Numbered from the stretch's first letter, positions 34,378 to 43,731 are shown. The stretch: 64,000 nt of DNA from Hyphomonadaceae bacterium (GCA_016791385.1 JAEUMR010000055.1:62001-126000), one strand, 5' to 3'. Made by a program: numbers and translations. The notes: generated from the letters alone by a model not told the origin.

Positions 34378-35006
34378 AGCCGCGCCTCAATTTCCCTGAT
34401 CGCCGCAGCGAGCACAGCCTCGCGCGGCTGCGCGGAGTCGATAATTGCGCAACGGGCCGGTTCGCGCTTGGCGATGGCGAGGAACTCGTCGCGGACGCGC
34501 GTGTGAAAGGCGCCGTCTTTCTTTTCGAAGCGATCTTCGCCCGCTTCGGCGCCGCGCGAACGGGAGAGGCCGGCGTTCGGATCAAGATCGAGGATCAAAG
34601 TGAGATCGGGCGCAGGCGCTTCGATCAGCGCGTTGAGCTGATCGAGTACGTCGCCGCGCAGGCCGCCGGCTGCGACCTGATAGGCGCGCGTTGAATCGTA
34701 ATAGCGATCGCACACCACCCAGGCGCCGCGCACGAGCGCTGGACGGATGGTGCGGTTCAAATGGTTGAGCCGCGCGGCCGCGAACAGGAGCGCCTCTTCC
34801 AGCGCGCTCCAGCGATTGGCCTCGCCCTGCACCAGCAGAGCGCGGATGGCGTCGGCGCCAGGCGCGCCGCCCGGTTCACGCGTGGCCACGACCTCAAGGC
34901 CGCGCGCGCGGAGGGCTTCGGACAACGCACGTTGAAGCGTTGACTTGCCCGTGCCTTCGCCGCCTTCGAGCGTGATGAAACGGCCGGTTTTCGCCGCTGA
35001 GGTCAT
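34374..35006 (-). CDS. tmk: thymidylate kinase
   Basis: This 210-residue kinase phosphorylates dTMP to dTDP for DNA synthesis. It has the P-loop LEGGEGTGKSTLQ, the substrate-binding DRYYDST after VVCDR, TREPGG, and a lid region with SRSRGAEAGEDRFEKK. The length is typical. It lies four bases after the DD-carboxypeptidase gene and overlaps holB by four bases, as part of a tightly packed minus-strand operon. Confidence 0.96.
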   Translation of the reverse strand: MTSAAKTGRFITLEGGEGTGKSTLQRALSEALRARGLEVVATREPGGAPGADAIRALLVQGEANRWSALEEALLFAAARLNHLNRTIRPALVRGAWVVCDRYYDSTRAYQVAAGGLRGDVLDQLNALIEAPAPDLTLILDLDPNAGLSRSRGAEAGEDRFEKKDGAFHTRVRDEFLAIAKREPARCAIIDSAQPREAVLAAAIREIEARL

Positions 35007-35010
35007 GCCT

Positions 35011-36195
35011 CTATGAAGGGCCGAACAGGGTCAGGCGCAAGCCTTCCCAGGCTCGGGCGAACCAGTTGGCGCGGCCAATGTCACGGCCTGCGACTAGCGG
35101 AAATTCCTGCCGCTCAAAGCCTGGGCCTTCCACGACAAGGCGGGCGACCACCGCGTCTTTGGCGATTGGGGCCGCGAGCGGGCCATTATAGACGATGCGG
35201 GCGCGCAGGCCGGCCTGCACGCCGCGGCGACCGCCAATGACGATGTCATGCTGGGCCATGAGCGGCACGCTTGCGCGCGAGCCGAGGCGGACTTGCGCCT
35301 GGCCGACTTCGTGACCCGCCTCTGCCAGCGTCGTCACCGCAAAATCGTTGAACGCCGCGCGCATCAGGCGCTGCGCCTCGCTGTTGCGGGCAGCCATGCT
35401 GGGCAGGCCGTTGAAGACGATGATGCGGCGTTCGCCGTTCACCAGCGCTGAGCCAACAAGGCCATAGCCGGATTCATCGGTGTGGCCGGTCTTCACGCCG
35501 TCTGCGCCAGGATAAGCGCCGAGCAGCGGGTTGCGGTTCTCTTGCGTGTGGTTGTTGTAGGTGAACGAGCGGCGCGAATAGACCTGATAGAAGTCGGGAT
35601 AGTTCACCATCAGATAGCGCGCGAGGCGCGCCAGATCGGCGGACGAGATGCGTTGCTCGGGATCGTCGAGGCCTGTCGCGTTGCGGAAGCGCGCGGTGGT
35701 GAGACCGATCTCCTGCGCGCGCCGGTTCATCAACTGAACGAAGGCTTCCTCCGAGCCGGCGATGCCTTCGGCCAACACCACGCAGGCATCGTTGGCTGAG
35801 ACGATCACTGCGCCCTGGATGAGGTCGCGCACAGCCACCGATGAGTTCACCGGCAGGAACATGTGCGAGCCAGACGAGGGCGCACCGTGCTCACGCCAGG
35901 CGTAGGCGCTGACTTGGAAGCGGGTGTCGTAGGTGATGCGGCCGGCGCGGAGCTGATCGAGTACGACCAGCACCGTCATCAGCTTGGCCATCGAAGCGGG
36001 CGGGATGGGCTCGTTGCAATTCTCACAGGCGAGGATGGCCCCGGTAGCGCCGTCCATGATGGTGACGTGCTGCGCCACCGCGGGCGCGGGCGGCGGCGAT
36101 GGCGCACGCGCACGGCGGCGCTGTGCGTCCGCCGGCCCGGTGACGGCCACAGCCAAAGCGATCGTGATGGCGACCAGCGCCTGATTAAGTCTCAT
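35011..36195 (-). CDS. dacA: D-alanyl-D-alanine carboxypeptidase (penicillin-binding protein, DacA family)
   Basis: This 394-residue low-molecular-mass PBP trims the terminal D-Ala from pentapeptide stems in the periplasm. It has an N-terminal signal peptide (VTGPADAQ), the SxxK motif PASMAK (Ser68, Lys71), SAN (133-135) and KTG (235-237). A C-terminal PBP5-type beta domain follows from about 290, ending with an amphipathic segment (WFARAWEGLRLTLF) that probably anchors it to the membrane. The gene is the first of the dacA-tmk-holB-tatD-PhnP-like run. Confidence 0.94.
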   Translation of the reverse strand: MRLNQALVAITIALAVAVTGPADAQRRRARAPSPPPAPAVAQHVTIMDGATGAILACENCNEPIPPASMAKLMTVLVVLDQLRAGRITYDTRFQVSAYAWREHGAPSSGSHMFLPVNSSVAVRDLIQGAVIVSANDACVVLAEGIAGSEEAFVQLMNRRAQEIGLTTARFRNATGLDDPEQRISSADLARLARYLMVNYPDFYQVYSRRSFTYNNHTQENRNPLLGAYPGADGVKTGHTDESGYGLVGSALVNGERRIIVFNGLPSMAARNSEAQRLMRAAFNDFAVTTLAEAGHEVGQAQVRLGSRASVPLMAQHDIVIGGRRGVQAGLRARIVYNGPLAAPIAKDAVVARLVVEGPGFERQEFPLVAGRDIGRANWFARAWEGLRLTLFGPS

Positions 36196-36274
36196 TGCTC
36201 CGCCGAATCGTGTGCGCTCTCAGCGCTGCTAGGTGAAGCAAACCGGCGCGGCGCTTTTGCGTCAACAGACGCCG

Positions 36275-37399
36275 TCAGCGGCTTGCGAGGATCGTCTGCC
36301 CGTATCCCATGGACGAGAGCGTCTGGCGCGCCGCAGCAGCCTCCTGCTCGCTCGCCCACGGACCGACCCGGACCCGAAACAATTCCATGCCGCTGGAGCT
36401 GGTGCGCACGTCGACGCTGACCGGGCCAGCGGCGCTGACGGCGTCGCGGACGCGGTTGGCGTTGGCGAGGTCTGAGAAGGCGCCGACCTGGACGTAGTAG
36501 CCGCCTGCGCTCGCTGCCGCCGCCGCGGGGACCGGCGCAGCGGTGCTGCTGACGGTCTGGACTGAATAGAGGGGTGCGCCGGACGGCGGGGCGGCGGGAA
36601 TTTGCTCCGCAGCCGGGAGCAGGGAGACCGGGCCCCCCTCCCCGGGCGCGGCAGCTTGCTGCGGAACGGGGGTGAAGGTTGGCGCAGAGGCGGCTGTCTC
36701 GGCGGTGACGCGGCGCGGCGCCGGGCCCAGATAGCGGACATTGACGCGCGCGCGGCCAGCTTGATCGAAGCCCAGCACTTCGGCGCTGCGGTGCGACAGG
36801 TCGATCAAACGCTCGCCCACGAACGGACCGCGGTCGTTGATGCGCACGATCACTTCACGCCCATTTTCGAGATTGGTGACTTGCACCAGGCTTTGCAGCG
36901 GCAAGGTCGGGTGCGCAGCGGTCAGCGCTTCCTGGTCGTAGACCTCCCCGCTTGCGGTGCGCTGGCCGTGGAAGGTGGGGCCATACCAAGAAGCGATGCC
37001 GTTTTCGGAATAGCCGGGCTCGGGCGTGGGGGCGTACCAGCGGCCATTGGCCTGGTAGGGCGGGCCCACCTGCTCGCGCTCAAGCCAGGGCTGAGCGCCC
37101 TGCTCGCTCGGCGCGGCGGCTTCCGGTTGCGCCGCAGGCGGAGGCGGCTCGTAGGAGACCGGCGTGGGCGCCGGACGCGAGCGCGTCGCCGGACGGCGCA
37201 GATCGATCACCGCGCCGTTGCTGCGCGGCGCGGCAGAACCATAGCCGTAGGAATTCTCTCCGCCGCCTGCGAGGCCGGCGGTTTGCACCGAGCCGCCCTG
37301 GCCCGCATACGTAATCGGCGCGGGATCGGCGAATGCAGCGCCTGCGGCGCTGCAAGCCAAGAGCAGCGCGGCAATGAAACGCAGCGAGGAAGAAAGCAT
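36275..37399 (-). CDS. rlpA: RlpA-family septal protein with SPOR domain
   Basis: This 374-residue protein has an N-terminal signal that could be a lipobox (LLAC, Cys16) or cleaved after ADA, a Pro- and Ala-rich spacer, a double-psi beta-barrel domain (about 134-224, GIASWYGPTFHGQRTASGE and INDRGPFV) and a C-terminal SPOR domain (about 310-374, GGYYVQVGAFSDLANANRV). RlpA proteins are lytic transglycosylases acting on peptide-stripped glycan at the septum, and SPOR domains bind such glycan. Its position downstream of the four-gene envelope cluster is unusual. Confidence 0.92.
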   Translation of the reverse strand: MLSSSLRFIAALLLACSAAGAAFADPAPITYAGQGGSVQTAGLAGGGENSYGYGSAAPRSNGAVIDLRRPATRSRPAPTPVSYEPPPPAAQPEAAAPSEQGAQPWLEREQVGPPYQANGRWYAPTPEPGYSENGIASWYGPTFHGQRTASGEVYDQEALTAAHPTLPLQSLVQVTNLENGREVIVRINDRGPFVGERLIDLSHRSAEVLGFDQAGRARVNVRYLGPAPRRVTAETAASAPTFTPVPQQAAAPGEGGPVSLLPAAEQIPAAPPSGAPLYSVQTVSSTAAPVPAAAAASAGGYYVQVGAFSDLANANRVRDAVSAAGPVSVDVRTSSSGMELFRVRVGPWASEQEAAAARQTLSSMGYGQTILASR

Positions 37400-37552
37400 G
37401 AGGAGAGCCCGCGCAGTGAATGCGATGGGCCTGTTTACGCCAATGCGCGTTTAAAGCGCGTAAGCGGTCATGCTTTCCGGCAGCTTCATCACTAACGCGC
37501 GTAAAGCTTGAGCGCGCTCCGGCATTGGGCCGAAGCGCGCAGCTTTCGCTTG

Positions 37553-38569
37553 TTACTTGGGCGCTGACACGGGCAGATCGTTGTTCGGGCGCGGCCGCGG
37601 AGGCGGCGGGCAAGTTCCAAACGTCGCCGCGTTGGCTGGATAGACGCCACGATCGCGGAATGCGTTCTTCTGCGCGGTAGTCAGACGGGCCCAGGCGTCC
37701 GGACGCAAAGTGCACCAAGTGGTCAGGCCACGCGCACGCGCCGCCGCTTCTTCCGCTTCGCGCTGATAGAGATCGCCCTGGGCGACGGCATAGCCCTCTT
37801 CGACCATGCGCCGCGCGACGCTGAACTCTTCCCGGCCATTGCGGATGGCGGTGCAGGTGACGATGCGGTCACTGGCGCCTGCCGGACGCGGATCGGCTTC
37901 GCCTTCAAGCGCACACATCACGTAGGCGCCGTCGAGGACACGGCGCAGCGCGCGCGTGGCTTCCTCGCCGCAATCCTGCGTGCGGTTGTTGAGGCGGCAA
38001 ATCTGCCCGGCCTCCGGCGCATCGATCGCGCGCAGGCGAACCAGATCGCCGTTCAGCAGCAGCGTGTCGCCACTGTAGACGGTCTCGGCGAGGACGGGCC
38101 CCGCATAAGCGCGGCGCTCTTCGCGCTGGCCAAAACCGGTGCCGACGATCGCGAGTGCGACCAAGCCGCCAACGATGGCGCCGATCATGCCGGCCATGAT
38201 CGGCCGGATCGCGCGCTCCATCCCTTCGCCGGGGCGGAAGGCGACCAGCGCCAGCACCGCCACCAGAACGCCGAAGAAGAGGAAGATGTCGAACAGCGAC
38301 AGGACAATGCGCGCAACGGCCGCGCCATTGCTGTCGAGCATGCGCGCGATCAGGCTGCCGCCGGGATTGCCGATGTGAGCGATGAAGTCGCCGAACGCGG
38401 TAGCAAGTTCGGGATCGCGCGCCGTGTTGCCGAGCAGCAGCCAGGCCACGACGAGCAGCAGCATGCCCCCGCCCCATACCGCCCCGCGCAACCAGAGCGC
38501 CCATTGCCGGGTGCTGACGATGAACAAGATCAGCGCTGCGATCAGCAGCAGAAACGCCAGCGTTGCCAT
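37553..38569 (-). CDS. membrane-anchored staphylococcal-nuclease-fold protein
   Basis: This 338-residue protein has four predicted helices (about 3-20, 30-48, 88-111 and 124-144) and then a thermonuclease (SNase-like) domain. The catalytic pattern is visible: SGDTL (Asp168), VRLRAIDAPEAG (Arg180, Asp183, Glu186), and SDRIVTC (Arg235). Family members degrade nucleic acid with Ca2+. The ATG at 38569 follows GGGAG; a GTG two codons upstream is possible. The topology suggests the nuclease domain lies outside the cytoplasm, but this is not certain. It is the last gene of a run starting at 42018. Confidence 0.72.
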   Translation of the reverse strand: MATLAFLLLIAALILFIVSTRQWALWLRGAVWGGGMLLLVVAWLLLGNTARDPELATAFGDFIAHIGNPGGSLIARMLDSNGAAVARIVLSLFDIFLFFGVLVAVLALVAFRPGEGMERAIRPIMAGMIGAIVGGLVALAIVGTGFGQREERRAYAGPVLAETVYSGDTLLLNGDLVRLRAIDAPEAGQICRLNNRTQDCGEEATRALRRVLDGAYVMCALEGEADPRPAGASDRIVTCTAIRNGREEFSVARRMVEEGYAVAQGDLYQREAEEAAARARGLTTWCTLRPDAWARLTTAQKNAFRDRGVYPANAATFGTCPPPPRPRPNNDLPVSAPK

Positions 38570-38617
38570 ATGCACTCTCCCCCAAACGGGCGCTCACACG
38601 GAGCGCCGGCTGAATTC

Positions 38618-39049
38618 TCAAGGCGGCGCGCTGATGGCGCCGTCGGATGGCGCCGCCGAAGGCGCCGATCCTTGACCGATTTCACGATTCCGCAACCGCG
38701 CCAGATCGATATCTTCCAACAGACGCGGCCTGGGCGGCGGCGTTGGAACCGATTCTGAGCGCCAGTTCTGATTGTACGCTCTAATCTGCCGTTCGAGTTC
38801 GCGTTGATAGGCCACCACAGCGTAGGCGTCCGGCCCTGGCTCTTTGCGTAGCTCGTTAAGCTGCGCCTGCCTTTGCATCATTTGATTGAGCGTGATGCCG
38901 GCAAACGCCGCGCCCGCCAGCAACAGGCAGACCACCCACAAGCGCGCCATCGTACGAATGATCAGTCCGGCGAGCGCCATCCCCGTGTGCGGGACAGCGA
39001 ATAGCGTCTTCTCGTCAGTTACGCGCGGTTCTTGTTCAGCCTCTGTCAT
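38618..39049 (-). CDS. hypothetical single-pass membrane protein, 143 aa
   Basis: I do not recognise this protein. It has one strong helix (about residues 25-52, LAGLIIRTMARLWVVCLLLA) after a cytoplasmic tail, then a helical region rich in Gln, Arg and Glu and a Pro-rich end (PTPPPRPRLLEDIDLARLR). The start at 39049 overlaps the upstream stop in TGATG. It is translated with the 243-residue protein and precedes the nuclease-like gene. Confidence 0.6.
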   Translation of the reverse strand: MTEAEQEPRVTDEKTLFAVPHTGMALAGLIIRTMARLWVVCLLLAGAAFAGITLNQMMQRQAQLNELRKEPGPDAYAVVAYQRELERQIRAYNQNWRSESVPTPPPRPRLLEDIDLARLRNREIGQGSAPSAAPSDGAISAPP

Positions 39050-39780
39050 CACGAAGCCTCGGCGCGGAATTCATCGGGACGACCATGCTGTGGGTTGCAC
39101 CACGGCTCAGCGCTGGCGTCGGAACATACCGGCGCCTGCGCTGCGGGCACGCAACGCAGGGCTGGATCGCTATCAGTGCGGCGGCGATCGAGTTCTGCGC
39201 GCCGCTGCTCCGTCAGCCCAGCAAGATCGCCATCGACACGCGCGCGCTCCACCGGATCGGCCACTTGGCGGCGATACGCCCGCAATTCGGACAAGCGGGC
39301 GTCAATCTGGCCGATGCGGCGATCATAGATGCGCGCGCGAATGGAACGGCACATCGCGTCCCATTGACTACGCAGATCCTCGACGCCGTCGCGGTCCGTG
39401 ATCAAGGGATGCGTTTCACCGCTACGGCGGCGGCCGAGATTATCGGCGCGCACGCGTTCCAGATACTCAAGCAGCCCCTCGGCGCGCGCGTTGACCTCCT
39501 GACGCTCCTCGATCCGCTTGGCGAGGCCGACGGGTTGGCCCTGCGCATAGATGGGCGAGAATTGAGTCTGGTCGTGTCCGGGGTTCCAGACCGTCCAAAC
39601 ACTGAGCGCGATGGCGACGAGGCAGATCGTCAGCAATGTCAGCCAGGAGAGCAGGCCCACCGCATTCGTCGTCGGCGCATCCAGCTGCCCGGGCGGGGGG
39701 CCCTGGTAGATGATGATCGGCCGGTTGGAGTTACGAACGACCTCCGGCAACCCGCTGATATTGTCCTCAGGATCCGGCAT
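39049..39780 (-). CDS. hypothetical single-pass membrane protein, 243 aa
   Basis: I do not recognise this protein. A cytoplasmic N-terminus (1-43) is followed by one helix (about 44-66, LLSWLTLLTICLVAIALSVW) and a large, highly charged, probably coiled-coil domain rich in Arg, Glu, Asp and Ala. Cys residues occur near 144 and in a cluster at the C-terminus (CVPAAQAPVCSDASAEPWC), consistent with an oxidising periplasmic location. It is placed between the large secreted protein and the 143-residue protein. Confidence 0.62.
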   Translation of the reverse strand: MPDPEDNISGLPEVVRNSNRPIIIYQGPPPGQLDAPTTNAVGLLSWLTLLTICLVAIALSVWTVWNPGHDQTQFSPIYAQGQPVGLAKRIEERQEVNARAEGLLEYLERVRADNLGRRRSGETHPLITDRDGVEDLRSQWDAMCRSIRARIYDRRIGQIDARLSELRAYRRQVADPVERARVDGDLAGLTEQRRAELDRRRTDSDPALRCVPAAQAPVCSDASAEPWCNPQHGRPDEFRAEAS

Positions 39781-39801
39781 CCTCGTTCCCCCGCTGCACG
39801 C

Positions 39802-42018
39802 CTAGCGCGGCGCGCCGCCACATGGGTCGGGCATGCCCGACAGCCGGAAGAAAGCACGCACCTCGTCTGACGCGGCCTCGCGGTCTCCGTAATCGAGCCG
39901 CGCGCAGCGCAGCACGTAGCGCTCGCCGTAATGCATCAGGTCTTCGAGCGGCATCGTGGCGGGAAGCGATGGGTGCACACTATCCACCAGCACGCCAGGC
40001 GAAGTCTCGCGAATGCCGCGATTGAAGGCTTGGATCGAGCGCGACCAGCTGCTCATCCGCGTGTCGCGTTCGCGTTGGCCGCGGCGGAGCCAATACATGC
40101 CTTCGTACAGCAGCGATTCCGCACGCTCGTAGCCTTGGCCGGATGCCGAGCAATAGCCCTCGTCGCGGGTGTTGCCGAACAGCATTTGCGCCAGACATGC
40201 CTGATGCCGGAATTCAGGACGCTGGGTGGTGTTGTAGGCTTGGGTGGCGAAGCTGACGGCGTTGGACCCGTCGCCGCCGCCGGCGCGATTGTTGATCAGC
40301 CGGTTCTGCTGCAGCAGAGTCTCGCGGCGGCTGAGCAGGTAGAGCCCCTCAGCGCGTCCTTCTTGGCCAGACCCTACCGGCCGTTCGAAGTAGCGCAGCA
40401 CTTGCGCCGCCTTGGTGAAGGGCGGGGGATCAAGCGTGCCTTCCGAACCGAGCCGCAGATAGATGTGGCCGAGCGTCAGCCGCGCTTCGGAATTGGCGGC
40501 GTCTAGCGAGATCGCGCACTGCAACTCGCCCTCCGCTTCCGCGAGCGCCTGAGGACGCGCTTGCAGGATGTCGGTGATGGTGCGGCTGAAGAGATCTGGA
40601 CTGCTGCGCCGCGCGCCCGCGAGCGGTTCGGTGAAGCGTGTGCGGGCCAGTTCCAAGTAGATGCGCGACGGCAGCTCTGCATGCCCATCCGTGCTGGCTT
40701 GACGGCCAGTGCGGCACTGCGTGTCGGGACCAGCAAGGGACAAAGCGCGCTGGTAGTTCGCGCGCGCCGCTTCGAGTTGGCCTTGCAGCACCTGTGCACG
40801 CGCCAGTGTCAGCAGCGTCAGCGGCCGGTCTGGCGCGCGCTGTAGCAATTGCACCGCCATCGCCAGCTGGCGCTGTTGCTCGCCCGGGTCGGGGATGGTG
40901 CCGACGTTCGCCAGGATGGTGCAGCCAAGGCCCCAGCTCGCAGCCGATGACGCGCCCGAGCCTGCCGGGGCGACACGGACGATGGATTCGAAGGCATATC
41001 GCGCATTCTGGAAATGGCTCACCGCGTCTGGCGCGATGTTGGCGCTGAAGCAATCGAGGCTGCCCGCCTGCCCTGCGCCGCTGCCGGCCATTGCAGCAAG
41101 GCCAGCAGTATCCTGGACCCCTGCGGCCTTCAGATGCGCGACGCCGAGTTGAAAGAATGCGCCCAGCAATTGATCGCCATTCGGAGCGACCGGAAAGCCC
41201 AGGCTGCCGATCGGTTCGGTGGCGCCAATGCCATTGCAATTGGCCGGCGACTGATTGCGGCAGGCCGCGGCGATGGCGCTGGCGACGGGGCCGAAATAAT
41301 TGATAGCGCGTATCGCGTCGGCGCGGCGTTGCTCCTCATCGCGGCCCTGATGCACCAACGCCTCCTGGCCGAGCGACATGCCGAGCCAGTAGAGCCACGA
41401 ACGACCGCGGCGGATTTCGGCGGCTGTCAGCCCGGTCGGATCCTCGGCTGAGCCAAGGAGCTGGGCGTCGTCCTGAACGAACACGCCGCGCAGCACGTCG
41501 AACGCACTTTCGCGGCCCGCCTCGCGCAGCTCGGCCAGGATCAGCATCGCACGCTGGTATGACACCGCCGGATCGCTGGGGCGCAGCCCCGGATTGTTGA
41601 GCAGATTGCGCGCCGCCTCGACGCGGCCGCTGGCGCGATAGGCCTGCACCAGTTCCAAGCGCGCGGCGCGTAGCTCGCGGCCGAACTGGCTCTCAAAATC
41701 CTGACCCGAATTCACGGCGATCTCGAGTTGGCGGATGGCTTCGTCCACCCCGCCCGGGATGTGGTTGTAGGCCCTGCCCGCATAGAAGCGCGCGCGCGCC
41801 GCCTGGATGCCGCGCCCCGTCGCGCCAACGCCGGCGCAGGTCTCGGCGACAGCCCGCTGGGTAGCCACGTCGTCCCAGCTCAGCGTCTCGAGCGTGCTGC
41901 GGGCGAGTTCCCGTGTGCATTGATCCGGCCGGATCCGCTGCTGCTGCGCGACTGCTGTGGATAAACCCAGAGCCCCGGCCAATACGACCGCCGCCAGCGC
42001 AAAGTGCTTCTTGCTCAT
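39802..42018 (-). CDS. large secreted helical-repeat (TPR-like) protein, unknown function
   Basis: This 738-residue protein has a clear signal peptide (KKHFALAAVVLAGALGLS, cleavage after AVA near 24). The rest is Ala-, Leu-, Arg- and Gln-rich, with repeated helix pairs such as RFYAGRAYNHI, RLELVQAYRASGRVEAARNL and LTLARAQVLQGQLEAARANY, resembling tetratricopeptide repeats. A TPR scaffold for protein contacts in the periplasm is likely; no enzymatic motif is seen. It is the first gene of the run to 37553. Confidence 0.65.
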   Translation of the reverse strand: MSKKHFALAAVVLAGALGLSTAVAQQQRIRPDQCTRELARSTLETLSWDDVATQRAVAETCAGVGATGRGIQAARARFYAGRAYNHIPGGVDEAIRQLEIAVNSGQDFESQFGRELRAARLELVQAYRASGRVEAARNLLNNPGLRPSDPAVSYQRAMLILAELREAGRESAFDVLRGVFVQDDAQLLGSAEDPTGLTAAEIRRGRSWLYWLGMSLGQEALVHQGRDEEQRRADAIRAINYFGPVASAIAAACRNQSPANCNGIGATEPIGSLGFPVAPNGDQLLGAFFQLGVAHLKAAGVQDTAGLAAMAGSGAGQAGSLDCFSANIAPDAVSHFQNARYAFESIVRVAPAGSGASSAASWGLGCTILANVGTIPDPGEQQRQLAMAVQLLQRAPDRPLTLLTLARAQVLQGQLEAARANYQRALSLAGPDTQCRTGRQASTDGHAELPSRIYLELARTRFTEPLAGARRSSPDLFSRTITDILQARPQALAEAEGELQCAISLDAANSEARLTLGHIYLRLGSEGTLDPPPFTKAAQVLRYFERPVGSGQEGRAEGLYLLSRRETLLQQNRLINNRAGGGDGSNAVSFATQAYNTTQRPEFRHQACLAQMLFGNTRDEGYCSASGQGYERAESLLYEGMYWLRRGQRERDTRMSSWSRSIQAFNRGIRETSPGVLVDSVHPSLPATMPLEDLMHYGERYVLRCARLDYGDREAASDEVRAFFRLSGMPDPCGGAPR

Positions 42019-42128
42019 GCGCGTCCCCCTCGGACCGCGAACGCGGGCCTTACTACATGGTTAACGCAAGAGGATTTCGGGATAAAGGGCCCGGTTAGAT
42101 TCGCTTTATTGGAGTCAAAGGCCCGAAC

Positions 42129-42141
42129 GCCCTGAGGGCGC
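42129..42141 (-). terminator. short hairpin just downstream of tRNA-Ser
   Basis: CGCCC-TGA-GGGCG lies three bases past the 3' end of the tRNA-Ser on the minus strand, followed on that strand by TTCGGGCCTTTG. This is a plausible but weak intrinsic terminator for the tRNA. Confidence 0.35.
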
Positions 42142-42143
42142 GG

Positions 42144-42230
42144 CGGATGGGGTGGGATTCGAACCCACGGTGGGCTTGCACCCACGCCGGTTTTCAAGAC
42201 CGGTGCCTTAAACCACTCGGCCACCCATCC
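42144..42230 (-). tRNA. tRNA-Ser (anticodon TGA)
   Basis: On the minus strand the sequence folds into a cloverleaf with acceptor stem GGATGGG/CCCATCC, a D arm with GAGTGGTTTAAGGC, an anticodon stem CCGGT/ACCGG with loop CTTGAAA (anticodon TGA, reading UCA), a long variable arm and the T arm with TTCGAAT. The class II long variable arm is typical of serine tRNAs. The CCA end is not encoded. It lies between the scoB gene and the four-gene envelope cluster. Confidence 0.95.
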
Positions 42231-42308
42231 CGCAGGAAGCGCGCGCCCTAACAGCGCGCCGAGTTCTTCGCAACTCACTAAATCGCCGGGCCTGGGCCAG
42301 GCGGGGCG

Positions 42309-42956
42309 TCAGCGCAGCGCGTTGACGAACGGCGCCTCGGTCTTCGCCGTGATCTCGTCGAGCGATACGCCGTCGGCAAGTTGAAGCAACTTCATGGGGG
42401 CCGAGCCGTGCTTGTCGATCTCGAACACGCCGAGGTCGGTGATGACGAGATCGACTACGTTCACGCCGGTCAGCGGCAGCGTGCATTGCTTGAGCAGCTT
42501 GGAGACGCCGTCTTTCGAGGTGTGCTCCATCACGACAACGACGCGCTTGACGCCGGCGACGAGGTCCATCGCCCCGCCCATGCCCTTCACCATCTTGCCG
42601 GGCACCATCCAATTGGCGAGGTCGCCGCGGTCGGTGACTTCCATGGCGCCGAGGATGGAAAGATCGATGTGGCCGCCGCGGATCATGGCGAAAGAATCGG
42701 CGGAAGAAAAATACGAGGTCTTCTTCAGCGCCGTGATGGTTTGCTTGCCGGCGTTGATCAGGTCGGGGTCTTCTTCGCCTTCGAACGGGAACGGGCCCAT
42801 GCCGAGCATGCCGTTCTCCGACTGCAACGTAACTTCCATGCCTTCGGGAATGTAGTTCGCCACCAGCGTCGGGATGCCGATACCGAGATTGACGTAGAAT
42901 CCGTCGCGAAGTTCTTTGGCTGCGCGTTGCGCGAGCTGATCACGGGACCACGGCAT
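42309..42956 (-). CDS. scoB: 3-oxoacid CoA-transferase subunit B
   Basis: This 215-residue subunit, with ScoA, transfers CoA between succinyl-CoA and acetoacetate or similar acids, letting the cell use ketone bodies or polyhydroxybutyrate products. The catalytic glutamate lies in SENGMLGMG (Glu47), and GIGIPTLVANY and VMEHTSKDG are typical. The gene overlaps scoA by one base (TGATG). The subunits are always encoded together. Confidence 0.95.
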   Translation of the reverse strand: MPWSRDQLAQRAAKELRDGFYVNLGIGIPTLVANYIPEGMEVTLQSENGMLGMGPFPFEGEEDPDLINAGKQTITALKKTSYFSSADSFAMIRGGHIDLSILGAMEVTDRGDLANWMVPGKMVKGMGGAMDLVAGVKRVVVVMEHTSKDGVSKLLKQCTLPLTGVNVVDLVITDLGVFEIDKHGSAPMKLLQLADGVSLDEITAKTEAPFVNALR

Positions 42957-43663
42957 CAGGCATTCTCCCGATTGCGGACAGTTCGCTGTTCGATGCGCTT
43001 CTCAAAGCTGCCTCTGACGATGCGGTCGACATAGATGCCCGGCGTGTGGATTTGATCGGGATCGAGTTCGCCGGTCTCGACCAAGATTTCGACTTCCGCG
43101 ACGCACTTCCTCCCGGCCGTCGCCATCATCGGGTTGAAGTTGCGGGCGGTCTTACGGAAGACGAGGTTGCCTTCCTTATCGCCCTTCCAGGCTTTGACGA
43201 TCGAGAGGTCCGCCACGAGGCCGGTTTCCATCACGTAGGTCTCGCCGTTGAAGAGCTTCGTCTCTTTGCCTTCGGCCACCAGCGTGCCGACGCCGGTCTT
43301 GGTGTAGAAGGCCGCGATCCCCGCGCCTCCCGCCCGGCAGCGCTCAGCAAGCGTGCCCTGCGGATTGAACTCGAGTTCGAGTTCGCCGGAGAGGTATTGG
43401 CGGGCGAATTCCTTGTTCTCGCCGACATAGGACGAGACCATTTTGCGGATCTGCTTGGTCTCCAGCAGCAGCCCCAGGCCCCAGCCGTCGACGCCGGCAT
43501 TGTTCGAAATGACGGTGATGCCCTTAACGCCGCAATCGCGCAGGGCGATGATGAGGTTCTCCGGGATACCGCAGAGCCCGAAGCCGCCGCTCATGACCGT
43601 CATGCCGTCGAAGGTGAGCCCTTCGAGCGCGGACTTGGCGTCGGGAAAAACCTTGTTGACCAT
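42956..43663 (-). CDS. scoA: 3-oxoacid CoA-transferase subunit A
   Basis: This 235-residue A subunit of the CoA-transferase has the N-terminal signature GMTVMSGGFGLCGIPENLI, the glycine-rich ISNNAGVDGWGLGLLL and RKMVSSYVGENKEF, and ends with a typical VDRIV region. It pairs with the adjacent scoB. The neighbouring gene for a 2-methylacyl-CoA racemase-type enzyme suggests a fatty acid or branched-acid catabolic group, but they are separated by a strong hairpin. Confidence 0.95.
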   Translation of the reverse strand: MVNKVFPDAKSALEGLTFDGMTVMSGGFGLCGIPENLIIALRDCGVKGITVISNNAGVDGWGLGLLLETKQIRKMVSSYVGENKEFARQYLSGELELEFNPQGTLAERCRAGGAGIAAFYTKTGVGTLVAEGKETKLFNGETYVMETGLVADLSIVKAWKGDKEGNLVFRKTARNFNPMMATAGRKCVAEVEILVETGELDPDQIHTPGIYVDRIVRGSFEKRIEQRTVRNRENA

Positions 43664-43731
43664 CGCTGCCGCCTTTCGCGGCCCCTGTTACGGAGGCTTT
43701 CGCTGCGGCGCAACATGGATCACGCACAGTT

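Noticed and set aside
41956-41964. TGTGGATAA (reverse DnaA box) near the start of the TPR-like gene
   Set aside because: Isolated and within signal-peptide codons; no cluster of boxes.
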